Shown here in pieces: positions 1 to 13,263 of a DNA stretch of 64,000 nucleotides (within the stretch, counting starts at the first letter, position 1; the number at the start of each line of letters is the position of its first letter). The notes beneath the pieces are model-generated. The model worked only from the letters and a program-made list of their open reading frames with translations. It had not been told where the DNA came from and ran no database searches. Source of the DNA: Camellia lanceoleosa (lineage: Eukaryota > Streptophyta > Magnoliopsida > Ericales > Theaceae). The translations under genes were made by a program, and so were the position numbers. The stretch is taken from the NCBI GenBank assembly GCA_025200525.1, contig CM045763.1:63995018-64059017 (forward strand), written 5' to 3'.

Positions 1-14
1 TTTGATATGTGTAG

Positions 15-3000
15 GTGGAAGCTAATGATGCAGTTACAGTGGCTGGCATGACCAGGCCGAAGCAGTTACCTAATGAACTATTGTCTGACCTTGCTGTATC
101 CACAGCAACAAAGCTGCAATGCTTCCGGGTACTCATCTTTGTGTTTGTTGTATTTGTACTTGTATTTTAATAACAGTGATGCCCTTCCTTTGTTTAAATT
201 CACAATTTCACCTTTTGTTACATGTGATAGCCGATAGGCTAGGTATACTTAGCATAAATTTGCATTGACAAGTAATGACATGTAGACAATTTCGATCAAC
301 AAAATGATATTTGTGCAGCAGCCTTGCTATGTCTGCATAATGGTAGATTGTTAGATATGTTGAGCTGCTTTTTACTTGCTCTTTGTTTCTGATTGGCAGC
401 ATCTTGGGAAATATTTCAAGCAATCTGCCAAAGCATTGGAAAGGCAGGTTGCTAGGGAAGCAAGATTCTATGGTGCTCTCATCAGGTGAACATGCCCCAA
501 ATGCCATGATTTGTAGAGTATCAGATACACTACATCTACATTTCATGAATATTACATTTCAAATGTCCTATTTTAGATCTTTATGGAGTAAACAATCGCC
601 ATATTTTGCTTTCTTGTTTAGATCTTGTCATTAATTTATATTGGTTTTATATAGCTATGGGGCCTCAGTAGCCCTTGCAATGAACCCAGTAAACCACAAT
701 TTGTTGACAACTGGCAGTGGTTGTATATTGTTTTCTTGATCTCCATTTCTTCATCAGTTCATATATATATATGAATAAAAGAAGCTTATTATCCCATAAT
801 GATGTACGCATAATTTCATCCTCTATCTACTTTATTTCCTGACAAGCGGATAGATTGCAGCAAAACTGGAAAGTTAAACGGCAGCGTGTGGTCGCTTTTG
901 CTCCTGGCAACGAAGGCTTCTACATTGATCTATTTGACAATACATTACATGATTCAGCGGTTGTATCTCGTCCATCTGCTATATCAACAGTGCGAGTTGA
1001 GCATGACCCAGCTGGTATGCTAGCTGTGAACATACCTCCAAATTCGTGCCGCTCACTTGAATTTTCATTTCTTGGTTCGCATTTGGGTAATAATCCAAGA
1101 CAATCTAGTAAAACGAAAAACCGTTGCTCCTCTGAGGATCTATCCAAAGAAACTAAGAAAGAACCTGTGAGTGATGATGAGTGTGTTAAAGAAACACATT
1201 CAATTCTCCGTGAAGTTCATCATGCAATCTTTGATGAGCAGGTATGTTCCTTGCTTTTCTATGCCCTTCATACTTCTAAGTACTATATTTTTACTGCTTC
1301 TGGTTCTCTTGTTCCAGGTTTTTGATTTGGTGAATCGCGAAGCATTAAACCCATCTTTAGGTGTGAATGTGACTGGAATACGAGAAAACTATTTGCAACT
1401 GAGCATAGGTCAAGGAGCTTCTGTCTTCATTTCACTTGTGCCATCTGGGCAAGATAATCAAACAGTTGATAGTGCAGAGACTCAAAATTTGGACACTGCA
1501 ATTGTACCTTTCGAAACATTTGATGGATCACGGTTAGTTGAAGGGAAAAATGATACCCCAAAAAAGAAGCCCAGGTTTCCTAATCAAATGAGTTGTGAAA
1601 TTTATTTGGCGCAAATTTTTCATGAACATGTACTTCTAAGAGCGAAAGATGGATCTATTTCTGCTGGTAGAACTCACTTATCTAATCAGCAACCATCAAA
1701 GGATGGGTTAAATCTTCTGGGTCATTTCTGCATGTCCCTGGCTCACAGGATCTTTTCGAACAAAGTTCTCGCTGAGCTGGAAAATCTGGTATTGACTTCG
1801 TGTTTACATGAATCAAAATTTAAACGGGAAGAAAAAGAAATTTGTTGTTTATTTTTATTTCACCATTTCATTCCATCTGATACTTTGTTTGATATATGAA
1901 AGGTTGCTGGGGTCCCATATGTCCAACTTATCTCTCATCCTACTTGGCATTCTCGAACATCTTCGTGGACAATCTCCATGAATGTTCCTCAGTCCATTCT
2001 TCATGCTGGATGCCAAACCCAAAACTCAGGCATTAAACATATTAAGGATGTGAAGTCACAGTTTCGAACCAAGGTGGTGGTGAATGATGACTTCATTAAC
2101 GTAGAAGGGGAAGGTGCTCCCAATGTTGTTGCCCTCTTCAAAAGTTCTGAGGGCATCTGCTCTATGAACCGATATGACTGTGACTTGGCAGATCTTCCTG
2201 TGATACTTCTTCAGCAGGTATGTCTCTATTTTTATGATTTTAGTGTGGTTATTGTATATAACTACATTTAGTTGTTGTAGCTGCATATGGGAAACTTAAA
2301 CTTGGTAATGCTAAGCACGGGAACTGTTGTCCTTGCATTAATAGGTATTTTAGGTTTTAGTGACCTGTACGTGGTCTGTACAAAGTTTCATGGTGTATTT
2401 TGTCATTTACATATTGCAAGCTCTAGTTTTTTATATAAATAAAAATAAAGAAGAGCATGCACAGATGTAATACTAGCATTCTTTGAATAGATACACACCA
2501 AGTGAAGTTTATATACTTGAATGATTAGGTATCATTATCCATTTATTCACATTCAACATTAGAAGTTACAGTCCAGAGACATTATGTTTCATAATGTTGT
2601 TTCTTAGAATTTGGACAAATTCTAATTATCTCACAAGTGTTATGAACTTTTGTAAGTTCCATTAAAATAAAATTTAAGAAGAGATAGAAAGAAATATAAT
2701 TTGTAGTTACCCTAGTACACAGTTTACTAGAGATAGGAAAATTGATGTTTTTGTATAACAGTACAGGAGAGCGTGTGATATACAATAAGGATATAAAATT
2801 TAAATCCAAACTATGTACTTGTCCCACTTGTGTGTGTCAATGGTGTTACATATATGTGATGGTGCATTGCATGTTGCATAGTACAGTTAAATTGTGATGC
2901 ATAACCAAGCCAAACTAAACCAAACCTTGTGTCGCACTAGAACCTACATGAATTTTTTTTCACCATTTTGCTATATGCTCAGTTAAATTAAATAAATTCA

Positions 3001-4043
3001 TATCTTTTTTTTTACTATTGCATCTCCTATCTGTCAATTTATGCATTCCCCTCTCCCTAACATTTTTATTTATGGTGATCATTCAACTTTTTCCTACATC
3101 TCGACCAACCATGTTAGCCTATTCTTGCAACTTATTTTCAATTTATGTTACTCCAACTATTTCATGAATATATTTATTAATGATTTTGTCTTTCCTAGTC
3201 TTACTACAATCTAAGCATTCTCATCTTAGTTACACTCATTGTCGGTCGAGATTGTTTGAGCATTTTGTCAAACCCAAATTGGTCAGGTCAGTTGACAGGT
3301 CAATAGTAAACCTGTTCCGGCTCATCCATAAGCACACCCTTAGGTCCAACATTGCAAGCATAACAATCAGTAAACATTTTCCAAATGGGAAAATTTTGCG
3401 AATCTAGTAATGCAATGGACCAAATAAAGGTTGTATGATGGGTGTAACCAAACATGGTTACCGTGCTCATCAAACTTTAGTTTGACTATATATTGCTCAA
3501 TAAGAATTGGGTATGTTGTGTGTGCTGTCGTGTTGCATCCACTGAAATCCAAGACCATGTTTTGTTTTTCCAATTACAATAGAATCAAAACATAATTTCT
3601 ATCTGAAAGATGCATGTGAAATTTCAACTAAAGCCACGAATCTTCTTGTTAGATAACAACTTTCACAATATGTATTACACAAAATGAAATTTGTACATAT
3701 ATTACTTTGACTACAGATTGCAAGCCAAGTTATTCGTTGGCTTCACGAGGAAGCTCTTATGGTTGGAATTAAAGTGAATCGGGACTATCTATGTTTGTCC
3801 TTCGAGCTTGAGCAAGGGGAAACACTTGGCCTCGTGGCACATGTTGATCCAGAAGATACCCAAGGATGCATCTCCTGGTGGTTGGTGATGGAGGATGGAT
3901 TCACCGAGGAACGCAAACTTCATGCAGATGTTTCTGATGGTGGATCGGACACGAGGAAATTCCTGGGTTATTTATCATTGGATTTGTTGTATTCAACATT
4001 GATGGACTTGGTTAGCCTCTCCAATGGTGGTGGAAACCCCTGA
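15..4043 (+). CDS. MED17: Mediator subunit 17, copy A (3' part, six exons)
   Basis: Mediator head-module subunit that links gene-specific transcription factors to RNA polymerase II in the nucleus; in Arabidopsis it is also needed for small-RNA gene transcription. Exons by GT/AG sites and reading frame: 15-128, 400-485, 854-1241, 1318-1788, 1903-2217 and 3717-4043. They join in frame without a stop to give 566 residues ending in GGGNP. Family-typical stretches are EANDAVTVAGMTR in the first exon, NWKVKRQR and DLFDN in the third, ISHPTWHSRTSSW in the fifth, and HVDPEDTQGCISWW in the last. The N-terminal two exons (about 110 codons, seen in copy B at 32627-33040) lie upstream of the window, so the full protein would fit the usual plant length of about 650-680. 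Introns are short except the last (2218-3716). The reading frame appears intact, unlike copy B. Identification is from recall of the family, not a search. Confidence 0.93.
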
Positions 4044-6718
4044 TTTTGCATCATAATTTCCTTGTAGTTGTCTATGGGAAAGGTTGCTGATGGTGATTTT
4101 GCAATTACATCTCTTTGTAATCCTAGTTGTAAAATGCTTTCGGTTTCATTTTCATAATTTGTTTTCCTAAACTCACAAAAAACGAATTTGGTTTGGTTTT
4201 CAGAAAATAGATTTTGAAAATGAAACCAAATGTAGTGATAGTCTGTTTGGATTGGGTATTTTTTAGAAGGGGATAAAAATTAAAAAGAAACTCTTTCAAT
4301 TTTTGTTAGGGAAACTTCTACATTTCGTATGAAAAATGGAGAAAAATTCAATAATAAATCGGATATTGAAAAACTAATCACAGTGAAAATTTAAATAATA
4401 GATTGAATATTCAAAAATTAATCCCCATTATTTTGTGTCGTCTATGTAAATTCAAATGAAATATGCCAATCATGCTCACTTTTGTATAAGCACGATTTCA
4501 AGCACATTTTGATTTAAATTTTAATAATACAAAAAAAAACATAACTGCTTTTTAAAATGTTTGGCTAGCATTTATTTTCAAAAAATTATGTATATTGAAA
4601 TATACATTTTTATTTTTTATATCCATATATATAGAGAACCAATCAAAATAACTCTTGTGAAAATTTCAAATATATTGTCCTACGAACATACCAACATAAG
4701 ACTGTGTTTAGATTATGAATTTTTGTAGGAATTTTAAAAGTAAAAAAGAAAAAAAGTAAGTAAAATGTTAATGAAATTCACTTTTTCTCTTTTTCTTTTT
4801 AAATTTTTATCCAAATCTTTGATTCAAACACCACCTAAAGAAAACAATCCCTTTGGAAATATGGAACTAGGTCACTTTCATTTCATTGTGGATCATTGCT
4901 TCCAAAATTCATCGGGAGGTTACCCATTGTGTAACGCAATATAATTCCATCATGCGGAAAAGATAATGCAACCCAAGAAGCCACAAATATTGGAATTTAC
5001 TTCTCAAATTAGAATATTTGATTTGGTTTTAAATTAAATTAAGAATCAAGCCTGGTCCTAGATTTTAAAAATTTAAGAGCCAAATTGAATTGTAAAATCT
5101 TTAAAACTGAACTAGAACCATGTGATTTGATTTTCATTTCACTGTTTTAGGTTAAAAAATGAGCAATGATACATCCCATAATTTTGGAGTTTTAATTGAG
5201 CTCTAATGATATAGCAAAGAATTTATAAAAATAAAAAAAAAAGGATAAAAAAATAACATCACAGTGGGACTCACCCCTATTAAAGCTCTTTTATTAGAGC
5301 TCACAGTCATTTTTGGTTAAAAAATTTACTACTATATCTAAATTATATAATTCAATAAAATCGATGTACTTCAAAAAAATTAAAAACATAGTTCAATTTT
5401 TTACATTATTTTAATTTGATAGATGGTTAGATTGGGAATAAAATTGTAAGATTAATTAATATAAGATTCTTCAATATTGGCTATATTTATATAAATACAA
5501 AACTTAATTTGATAAGCAGAGTGGTTAATTTTGATATATTTATGATGTGATACTTTAAAAGTACAAGGCTATAGGTTGGTTTGAGATATGAGTTGGTTTT
5601 TAAACTTCTTTTTTTTTTAACTTAGGGTTAAAAAGTTTCATTTGAGATAAATTTTTTAATTTTATTAACTTTTATATAAAAAAAAATAAAATAATTACGA
5701 TTTGAATGTGATATTTTATCTTATTGACTATTTAATTTATTTTATTTTTTTAAAACTATTTTAACCCCAAACTATTATGCCAAATGAGTGCAAAGTATCA
5801 TGTAGGCGTCACATAGAAGAAAGAAGAAACCAAATTGAATTGTGAAATCTCTAGAATTGAATCAAAACCAGCTCTAGGCTAAAAAAATCATCATTATATC
5901 TATATTATATAATCCAGTAAGAAATTAACGTCTGTTTAGTTTAATTTTTTTAAAATTATTTTTAGATGAGTTTTCATTTATTTTTAATACAGTAATTTTT
6001 TTATATTTTTTAGATGCTTCTAATCAAGATGAATCTAAAAGTAAAATAAATTTCTTAAATTTTTTAAAAATCATTAAAAATAAACGAAAATTTGATCAAA
6101 AATTCTATGTACATTTTTGTTCGAATTTTTGTTTATTTTTTGTAATTTTTTTTCATATTTTAATTAATTATTTTACTTTTTAAATATATCTAATCTTGAT
6201 ATATCTAAAAAAATTAACTAAAATATAAATAAAAAAATTAATAAAAATAAACAAAAATTCGTTTAAAGACAATTTTTAAAAGGTAGTTCGAATATTTAAA
6301 TTGTTTAAATTAAATATAAATTTGTCAACCAACCAACACGAGACACTGACACCTCACCCACGGCACAAGTGGACGCCACTTGTTCCTCTTCTTATTTTTA
6401 TTTTTATTTTTATTTTGATCTTCATATTATCCAACAATTTATTTTTTTATTAAATAATTATTCACAACCAAATGCCATGCGTAATTACGATTACATGACA
6501 CATACTTATAAATAATGACAAGTGTCTCTCCCATCTCTCTTTATCTTTAACTTTTCATTTTCCTTAATATTCTAGAATTAACCCTAAATAAAATTTAAAC
6601 ATTCCTAATAATTATAGTCTTACTCGAAAATATTTACATTAAGAATTTATTGATTTATTATTACCCAAATGAATTGTCACATTTTAACTATTAAAAATGT
6701 CAGTCCTTTATATGTTAC
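4044..6718. other. Non-coding AT-rich spacer downstream of MED17 (copy A)
   Basis: MED17 3' untranslated region followed by AT-rich DNA with no credible coding region. It includes a MITE-like inverted repeat (4704-4832) and a short inverted repeat around 5190-5305, with matching 'gagctctaatga' and 'attagagctc' arms. The rest is T-rich and A-rich low-complexity DNA. The copy B counterpart is 39177-41850. Confidence 0.7.
4704..4832. mobile_element. Small MITE-like inverted-repeat element (copy A)
   Basis: The left end reads GTGTTTAGATTATGAATTTT and the right end is an imperfect reverse complement of it (AAATTTTTATCCAAATC followed by TTTGATTCAAACACC). The interior is A/T-rich with mirrored AAAAAG and CTTTTT tracts. 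A similar end pair occurs at 18421-18559, so this may be a family. No clear target-site duplication was found. Copy B equivalent: 39837-39965. Confidence 0.5.
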
Positions 6719-6970
6719 TAGCTTGACTTTTTATTAAAAGTAACTTAAAAGTCTTCAGTAATATTCACTATAAGTTTTAAGTAGGTCTTCAGTGATCTTG
6801 ACATGATGATAATAAAATTAACTAAAACAGTCATTATATTTTTGATAAGCTTGATTATTTCATTAAAGCTAACTTAAAAGTTTTAAGTGATATTATTTAT
6901 AAGTTTTAAGTACGTCGTCAGTGATCTTAACATGATAATAATAAAATTAACTAGAACTCTTATTACATTT
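6719..6970 (+). repeat. Two degenerate direct repeats of about 125 bp (copy A)
   Basis: Two adjacent units share the order: 'agcttgatt..ttattaaa', 'aacttaaaagt', 'agtgatatt', 'ataagttttaagta', 'tcagtgatctt', 'acatgataataataaaattaac'. Further diverged units occur at about 8665-8795 and 9200-9425. No coding potential. Copy B equivalent: about 41840-42090. Confidence 0.65.
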
Positions 6971-7870
6971 TTGGTTAGCTAATCGTTAAATAATTGTTAT
7001 TATAATTAAAATTGAGAACGATTAGCTATGCTTCAATTTGAATTTCCTTACCTCATATCATTAGGAATACTCAAGTTGAAATTCAAATTCAATGTTCATG
7101 AATTCACAATGAGTAGTGATTAGCTAATAGTTTGACCTCATATCAAAGTTGAATCTATAATATATGGTCAGAAAGGTTTTTCTTAGAAGTTAGCTTAAGA
7201 AACCTATCAAACCAAGTAACTTTTATTTCAACACACATCTCTCTTTTAAAAGAACTTACACACCACACTTCGTCCCACACGTTACATTATTATTATTATT
7301 ATTATTTTTGTGAATATTAAATTTTAAATAAAAATTAATTATAATCAATTTGTATGGTTTCCCGATCATGCTCACTTTTGTAAAAGCATAATTCACAAAA
7401 CAAACGTTTTGATTTTAAGTTTTCAAATACAGTTTTTAATTTTTTTGTATTTTGTTATCTTCAGTGAATTTTTTCATATTTTAGTTAAATAATTTTATTT
7501 TTTGATGCACTAAACCTCGATGAACCTAGCAAATAAAATATTTGTGGCTATATTTTTTTAAATTTAATAAATACAAAAATATTCTGAATTTTTGTATTTT
7601 TTTTTTGTATTTAGTGATTTTTTAAATATTTTAATTTTTAAGTGTATTTAGGTTAGGTACATTTAAAAATAAATAAAAAATAATTAAAATATTAAAAAAA
7701 TTATTGAAATTAAAAAATAAAAATTGTATTTAAAACTTAAAACCAAACAAAATCTAGCTAGTTTTTTAATTGTTGGGTTGAGATTTTAAAAATGTGTATA
7801 TTAAAACGCGTATCTTTTTCATACCCATGTTACTACATAGACAGAGAATCAACCACAAAACTATCCCTGG
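6971..7870. other. Non-coding AT-rich spacer (copy A)
   Basis: Nothing gene-like. It contains a (TTA)n tract near 7285-7305 and blocks of mirrored T-rich and A-rich DNA around 7440-7700 that look like a decayed inverted repeat. Copy B equivalent: about 42090-43005; many homopolymers there are one base longer. Confidence 0.6.
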
Positions 7871-8127
7871 TAATAATGACATAACATTAATTGGTATACT
7901 AGTGTGTACATTAATTGGTGCATGTAGCACCATCGAAACTTTTAGAATAATACTATATGTACCAATTAATGTACTAACTATTATACTAACAAATAATATG
8001 GCATAATTTTAGAGATTTTAGGTATTTATAATTTATATAATAGGTAGGGTCAGTAATAATGACTTAACACTAGTTGGTATACTAGTATGTATATTAATTG
8101 GTGCATGTAGCACCACCGAAACTTTTA
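7871..8127 (+). repeat. Pair of 74-bp direct repeats (copy A)
   Basis: Units at 7871-7944 and 8054-8127 both begin TAATAATGAC and end in GCATGTAGCACCA(T/C)CGAAACTTTTA, with only a few mismatches. The spacing from start to start is 183 bp. The intervening DNA carries an inverted copy of the 'accaattaatgta' motif. Copy B equivalent: about 43005-43261. Confidence 0.75.
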
Positions 8128-8162
8128 TTTTCATTCAAAATTGAGAGAATTCAAATAACTTT

Positions 8163-8392
8163 GCCTCTGTTTGGGAAGTAGGTTTTAAGGTTTTTTTTGG
8201 GCTAAAATAGTCACAAAAAACAAAATATGCTTTTTAGCCTAACAAAACAAAACATTACATCCAACCCATAATCATTACATTCTTTCTCTCATAAAAAAGC
8301 TAAAAGCCCTTCCCAAACTAGATTTTTTAGGCACAAGTTAAAATAGCTAAAAAAGTCAAAATTTAAAAAGTCAACCCACTTCCAAACGAGCT
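8163..8392. mobile_element. MITE with TGTTTGGGAAGT-type terminal inverted repeats (copy A)
   Basis: The left end GCCTCTGTTTGGGAAGTAGG pairs with the right end, which reads CCCACTT(C)CCAAACGAGC. The length is about 230 bp with no coding capacity. Internal blocks rich in 'ctaaaa' and 'tttttag' are also arranged inversely. The ends resemble common non-autonomous plant DNA elements. Copy A has lost one C in the right repeat relative to copy B. Confidence 0.65.
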
Positions 8393-8664
8393 TATGATGT
8401 ATTTGGATCATAAATTTGAGTATGAATTTCCCAAACAAAGGTAGGAAATTTCACAAATTAAATTTTTTGGCACATGAACCTTTGAATGTTAAAACAGTCA
8501 TGCTACATACCACTAAATTTCTATTACTAACACCATCACTAATGATGTGGCAAGCCAAAAAAAAAAAAAAATTAAGACACAAAACACATCGACCCATCAC
8601 ACATCCCCGTGCAACCACTAATTAATGGTCTGCACCATTTTCCATATTAAAAATGCATGTTTTT

Positions 8665-9425
8665 TATTTGTCACTAGCTTAACTCTTGCATTAAAGCAAA
8701 CTTAGAAGTTTTTGGTGATATTGCCTATAACTTTCAAGTAAATTTTTTATCTTGATATGACAATGATAAAATTTATTGAAACTCTAGTGTGTTTGGTTTG
8801 AGTTTTCTGGATTAAGTTTTTTGAAAACTGAGTTTTTTGGTTTTCGTATTCTTTTGTTTTTAGTGAATATTTTTTAAATTTTAAACATTTTTTTTACTTT
8901 TTAGATGCACCTTAGTTAGAGGTATCTAAAAGTAAAAATTGTGAAAAATATTTTAAAAATTAATAAATACATAGAAATACAAAAAATATCTTGAATTCTT
9001 GTATTTTTTTGTATTTTTGGTATTTAGTGAATTTTAAAAGATTTTTTACAATTTTTACTTTTAGGTGTATTTATGTTAGGTGTGTTTAAAAAGTAAAAAA
9101 TTACTTAAAATATTAAAAAAATCAGTAAAAACAAAAAAAAAAATAAGAAAGTAGAATTTTTAAAAGTGTTTTGGAAAAGCGGTAACCAAGATTACTCCTT
9201 TGAGTTTGCCTCTTTCATCAAAATTAACATAGAAGTTTTCAGTGATGTCTATAAAGTTGGTAGTCTCTGATCCTAATATGATAATGATAAAATTGACTAA
9301 AACTTTTATTATGTCTTTGGCAAACTTGATTCTTTCCTTGGAGCTAATTTACAAGTCTTTAGTGATATTGATTAAACCTCTTATTACATCTTTAATAAGA
9401 CCGACTCTTTTATTAAAGTTAACTT
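8665..9425 (+). repeat. Further degenerate units of the 125-bp repeat (copy A)
   Basis: Units at about 8665-8795, 9200-9320 and 9320-9425 share with 6719-6970 the motifs 'ttgcattaaag', 'aacttagaagtttt', 'gtgatatt' and 'atgataatgataaaatt'. Between them lies a T-rich/A-rich inverted block at about 8800-9180 resembling the one at 7440-7700. Copy B equivalent: about 43815-44590. Confidence 0.55.
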
Positions 9426-11620
9426 AGAGTTTATTTGGCAACACCATAAATAAGTTGCTTATAGACTTATTTTAAGTTACATAATTTTTATTTTTCTTGC
9501 ATCCCTTTTTGTAATAAGTAAAAAAGTCAACTTAAAAGTCATATAGTAATATTGCCTAAGCTTAATACTTTACATTAAAACTTAGAAATACCGAGTAGAT
9601 ATAGTGTAACAATTCTATTCTAGAGTATATATATATAACATCACAAAGATTCCCTCCTAGAAGAAGCTAGCTTAAGAAATCTAACCATTGTGATTATCAA
9701 ACCAAAATCACTTTCGTTTTCAACACATCACTCTTTTAAAACCCAATAATAGGTGAGTAAAATCCTTTATCTTGATGATTGAATAATGAAACCAACTCTT
9801 TTTTAAAGATAAAACAATTTTTAGAAATTTATTTTTATCAAACTAGTTTGTAATTTATTTTTTAAATTCAAAATATATTCTAAAAACTCAACCAACCAAA
9901 ACGCCTATCACTTGGTTTTAAAATCCTCTGTTCTCTCAAAAATTATCAAAATATATTTCTATTTATTTTTGCAAAATATATAAATTAATTGGACCAAAAT
10001 AAGCACTAAAAATTATTTTAAATTTCCAAAAATTATGTTTACTCTAAAAAAGAAAAAGTCAGGTGAAAGTGATCAGCGTTTATTATGAAAAAAAAAAAAT
10101 AGCTTTTGAAGTTTAACCAAATAGAGTAAGTATTCTTATAAAATTATGATGTGGGTTCCACATAATATAAGGTTGATACTCACTTGTATAATGTATAAAA
10201 TATTCATAAGTTCAGTAAGAATTTTTTTAAAGAAATTATTGGGTGTGTCTAAATTAATTTACGCACATCTTAACTAATTTTAAATTCTTGAAATTAATGA
10301 TCAAATAAATATCCAGTGATCCCTTAAAATGAATCCAACTTAGTAGGGATATGTAACAAAACTTTAAAAAGAAATCACTAGAAATTGCACATGCAAGTCC
10401 ATATTGTCTTGTTTTTTTAGGGTATTTTTCCTTTATTTTTGTCTTTGCATAGCACACCCCTATAATTATTAATTTCCACTTTTGGGTTGGCCAAGTTTGG
10501 CAGTCATTTAATTCAAAAATAATAGAGTGGTGAACAAGCAAGCATGATCAACTGATGTATGCTTGCAAAGCACAAAAGGCATGGGCTTGAAGTTTTAAAA
10601 CAAAAACCTATTTAACATTAAACTATTTTGACCTTTCTTTGTGTCCAATGAACTTCCAACACATCTCAAGCCCATGAAATGAATATTTTCTCAAATAAGA
10701 CAAACCAAAAGGCTTGAGAAATAAAAAATTATTTCGACCATTTTATTCTGGTTTGTTCTATGTTATTGTAAGATTATCATATTTGAGAAATAAAAAAATT
10801 AATTACAAATTAATAAAGTACAATTGAGATAGTAAATAAGCAAATCCAACTATCTAATATATCATATAATATAACAAATTATTAATAAAAAATAATCTGA
10901 CTATTATGTGAATTAAAAAAAAAAATTGTGTGTACGCGCGCACATATATGTTCACTTACTCTCCTTTATTATGTTCTTTCCCTTCCATTTTTATTATAAA
11001 TTCCTTTTCCTCTCCTCTGTTAATTTCTTTTTTTTTCTTTTATTAATTTGAAAACATGTTTTATTTTTTAAAAAGTCACACTCATTCTAGAACATTTTCT
11101 TTATGATACGGGAAATTTTTGTTTATGAAATCCAAGTACACACTTCTTTTTTATATTTATTGGTTATTGCTTGCAAATATTGTTTCCAATATATTTTGAA
11201 GAAGTTTTATAATAAAAAAAATGTTAATTCTAAATTAATTAGCATTTCTATATGATTTGAAGCAATTTCTTCGGAATAATTGGCAAAAGGGGGAAACTAT
11301 CAAATTTGCAAGATTAGTCTTAATCATTTTGAATAAAAAGAGCAAGAAATTATTCAAATAAATACAATGTTATGGTAATTTTAAAAAATGAATTAAAATC
11401 AATTCACTTTCTAAGTTTAATGTTTTAAGACTGGATTATTATATTTTGACATCTAATTTTTCAATTGATTTGCAAACAAACAAAATTAATACCTTGAAAA
11501 TAGTTTCATATGAATAAACAGATCTATTTGTAAATGATTCAAACTATTTTTTTTTTTTTTAAATAATCTTTTTTCCTAGTTCAATTACTACATAAAATTA
11601 AATTTTAAAAATAATTCACG
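9426..11620. other. Non-coding spacer (copy A)
   Basis: No gene, RNA gene or clear transposon recognised. Short A/T-rich patches only. A TATA-like run near 9630 and an alternating 'acgcgcgcacatatat' patch near 10935 are present but unattached to a gene. The copy B equivalent (44590-46785) is nearly identical. Confidence 0.6.
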
Positions 11621-12410
11621 CATAAGTTAGGGATGACCATTTATTCCCACCCGGTGCGGGTTTTCTCCACCTCCATGAAGAAGTGGGACGGGATATAGAT
11701 GGGGTTTTACTCCTCTGTCCTATTTATATTTATTAAATATATATCATTCAATTTATTTTCAATATTATAAAATTAACTCAAATATTATTTATTTATCATT
11801 TTACATCTTTCAACTTTCATTAATTATAAATACTATTATCTATAATTTTTATTAGTATTTATGTTTTTAAAGTTATAAAATTAACACGCTCCCACCACCA
11901 ATCCAATTTGCCGAGAGATTATAAATACATTCCAAACCCAGCTAATGACTCTTCCTGCACATACCCAAAAAAATTTGTTTGGGTATTCCAAATAAGTGTA
12001 CTTTTTATCTTTTTAGACTAAAAAATAAAAGTTGAAAATATAGATGTTTTGGTTAACTTTTTGACTTTTTATAAAAAAATGTGTAATAAAAAATTATAAA
12101 AATTGATTTGTAGGAAAAAATTTAACTTGGGAGTTGTGCAACCGTAATTTTGATTTTTAATGAATAGTGTTAACTTTTTAACTTTTTGAATAACTTTTTG
12201 ACTATATGCCAAACTTAACCTTATTATCTTAAAATTTTAAAAATTTAAGCCCGTACTATTACTGTGAGATCATTGATCTGTGGTGTATCTATTGACTAAT
12301 TTGAAAATTCAAAATATTTAAGTTTAAGAAATTCCAAACATATAGCAAAATATTTTTACATTTAAAATTAATTTTCCAATCCAAACATTCCTTCAAGATT
12401 GCACACGAAA
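11621..12410. other. Spacer with transposon-like remnants upstream of the TMEM128-like gene (copy A)
   Basis: At about 11627 the sequence TAGGGATGACCATTTATTCC followed by CCGGTGCGGG resembles the end of a hAT-type element, but no matching far end was found. At about 11970-12225 'tttgtttgggtattccaaataag' faces 'tatatgccaaacttaacc', a possible small inverted-repeat element in the promoter region. Both assignments are weak. Confidence 0.35.
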
Positions 12411-13263
12411 CGAATCAGGTGGCCTACACTACACACCAACTGCAAATCTTTCCAATTCTTACGGGTCTGTGCCACGCCATAGATCCCTCGTCACCCACAA
12501 CACCACAACACTCTCTGTCTCTCTCTCTCCCTCTCCCTCTCTACACGAAACGACTCAAAAACCTTGTCTGGGGTTGCCTTATTTATTGCCAAGCCTCTTC
12601 TCTATTCATTAATTACTCCTTTACATTGATATACCGTAATCTGAGCAGTTGAAGAGCCCGAGATTTGGGCAATCTTGTGGGATTTTGAATCCCCTCTCCG
12701 GGTTTCAAGAATTCTTTTTTAAGGCATTGGATTTCTGGGTTTCTTCTTGATAGAATGATTGTTTTGATATTTGATTCTCCGTAATCTCGCATCGTATGGT
12801 AAGGGTTTTGTGGGGAAATTCGATTGTGATGATGGGTTTTGTGAGAAATTTGATTTTTTATGTGGGTTATGGAGATGGAAATGATTGGATTACGCTGCTA
12901 TGATCTTTTCTGTTTGATGTTTTTGTGGGTTTTTGCGGGTTTTTGTGGGTTTTGTGTTTGAGTTTATCAAATATATGATAATGGTTTTTAGGATATAGAA
13001 CTTGATTGAATTTTATAGTTTGTGCATTCAATTTACAGAGATATCTAGATAGATTTTGATACTGTTCCATTTGTGACATTGTTTGGTCATTTTTAGGTCT
13101 GTGGATAATTTTTTAGTCAGAATTTAATAGGATTTACAGACTATAGATCTTCATACTTTTTATGTTTGTGGAAGACTAAAGTTAAGAAATTTTAGAAGTA
13201 GGTTGATTGAGAGTTTAGAGAGGTTTTGTTGGATTCTTTGGTTGTCATTATTTTGAGTGAACA
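12411..13263 (+). promoter_or_regulatory. Probable promoter and leader of the TMEM128-like gene (copy A)
   Basis: The stretch turns from AT-rich spacer to mixed-composition DNA with a CT-rich tract (12509-12542), typical of plant core promoters and leaders. A donor-like GTAAGG follows 'atcgtatg' at 12799 and the start codon is at 13264, so a leader intron of about 450 bp is plausible. TTTTTG(T/C)GGG is repeated near 12918-12953. In copy B the CT tract is a pure (CT)n at about 47673-47700, so this simple repeat differs between the copies. No experimental start site can be inferred. Confidence 0.45.

Noticed and set aside
11627..11710. Complete hAT-type element starting TAGGGATGACC
   Set aside because: Only one end is recognisable; no matching right end or target duplication was found.
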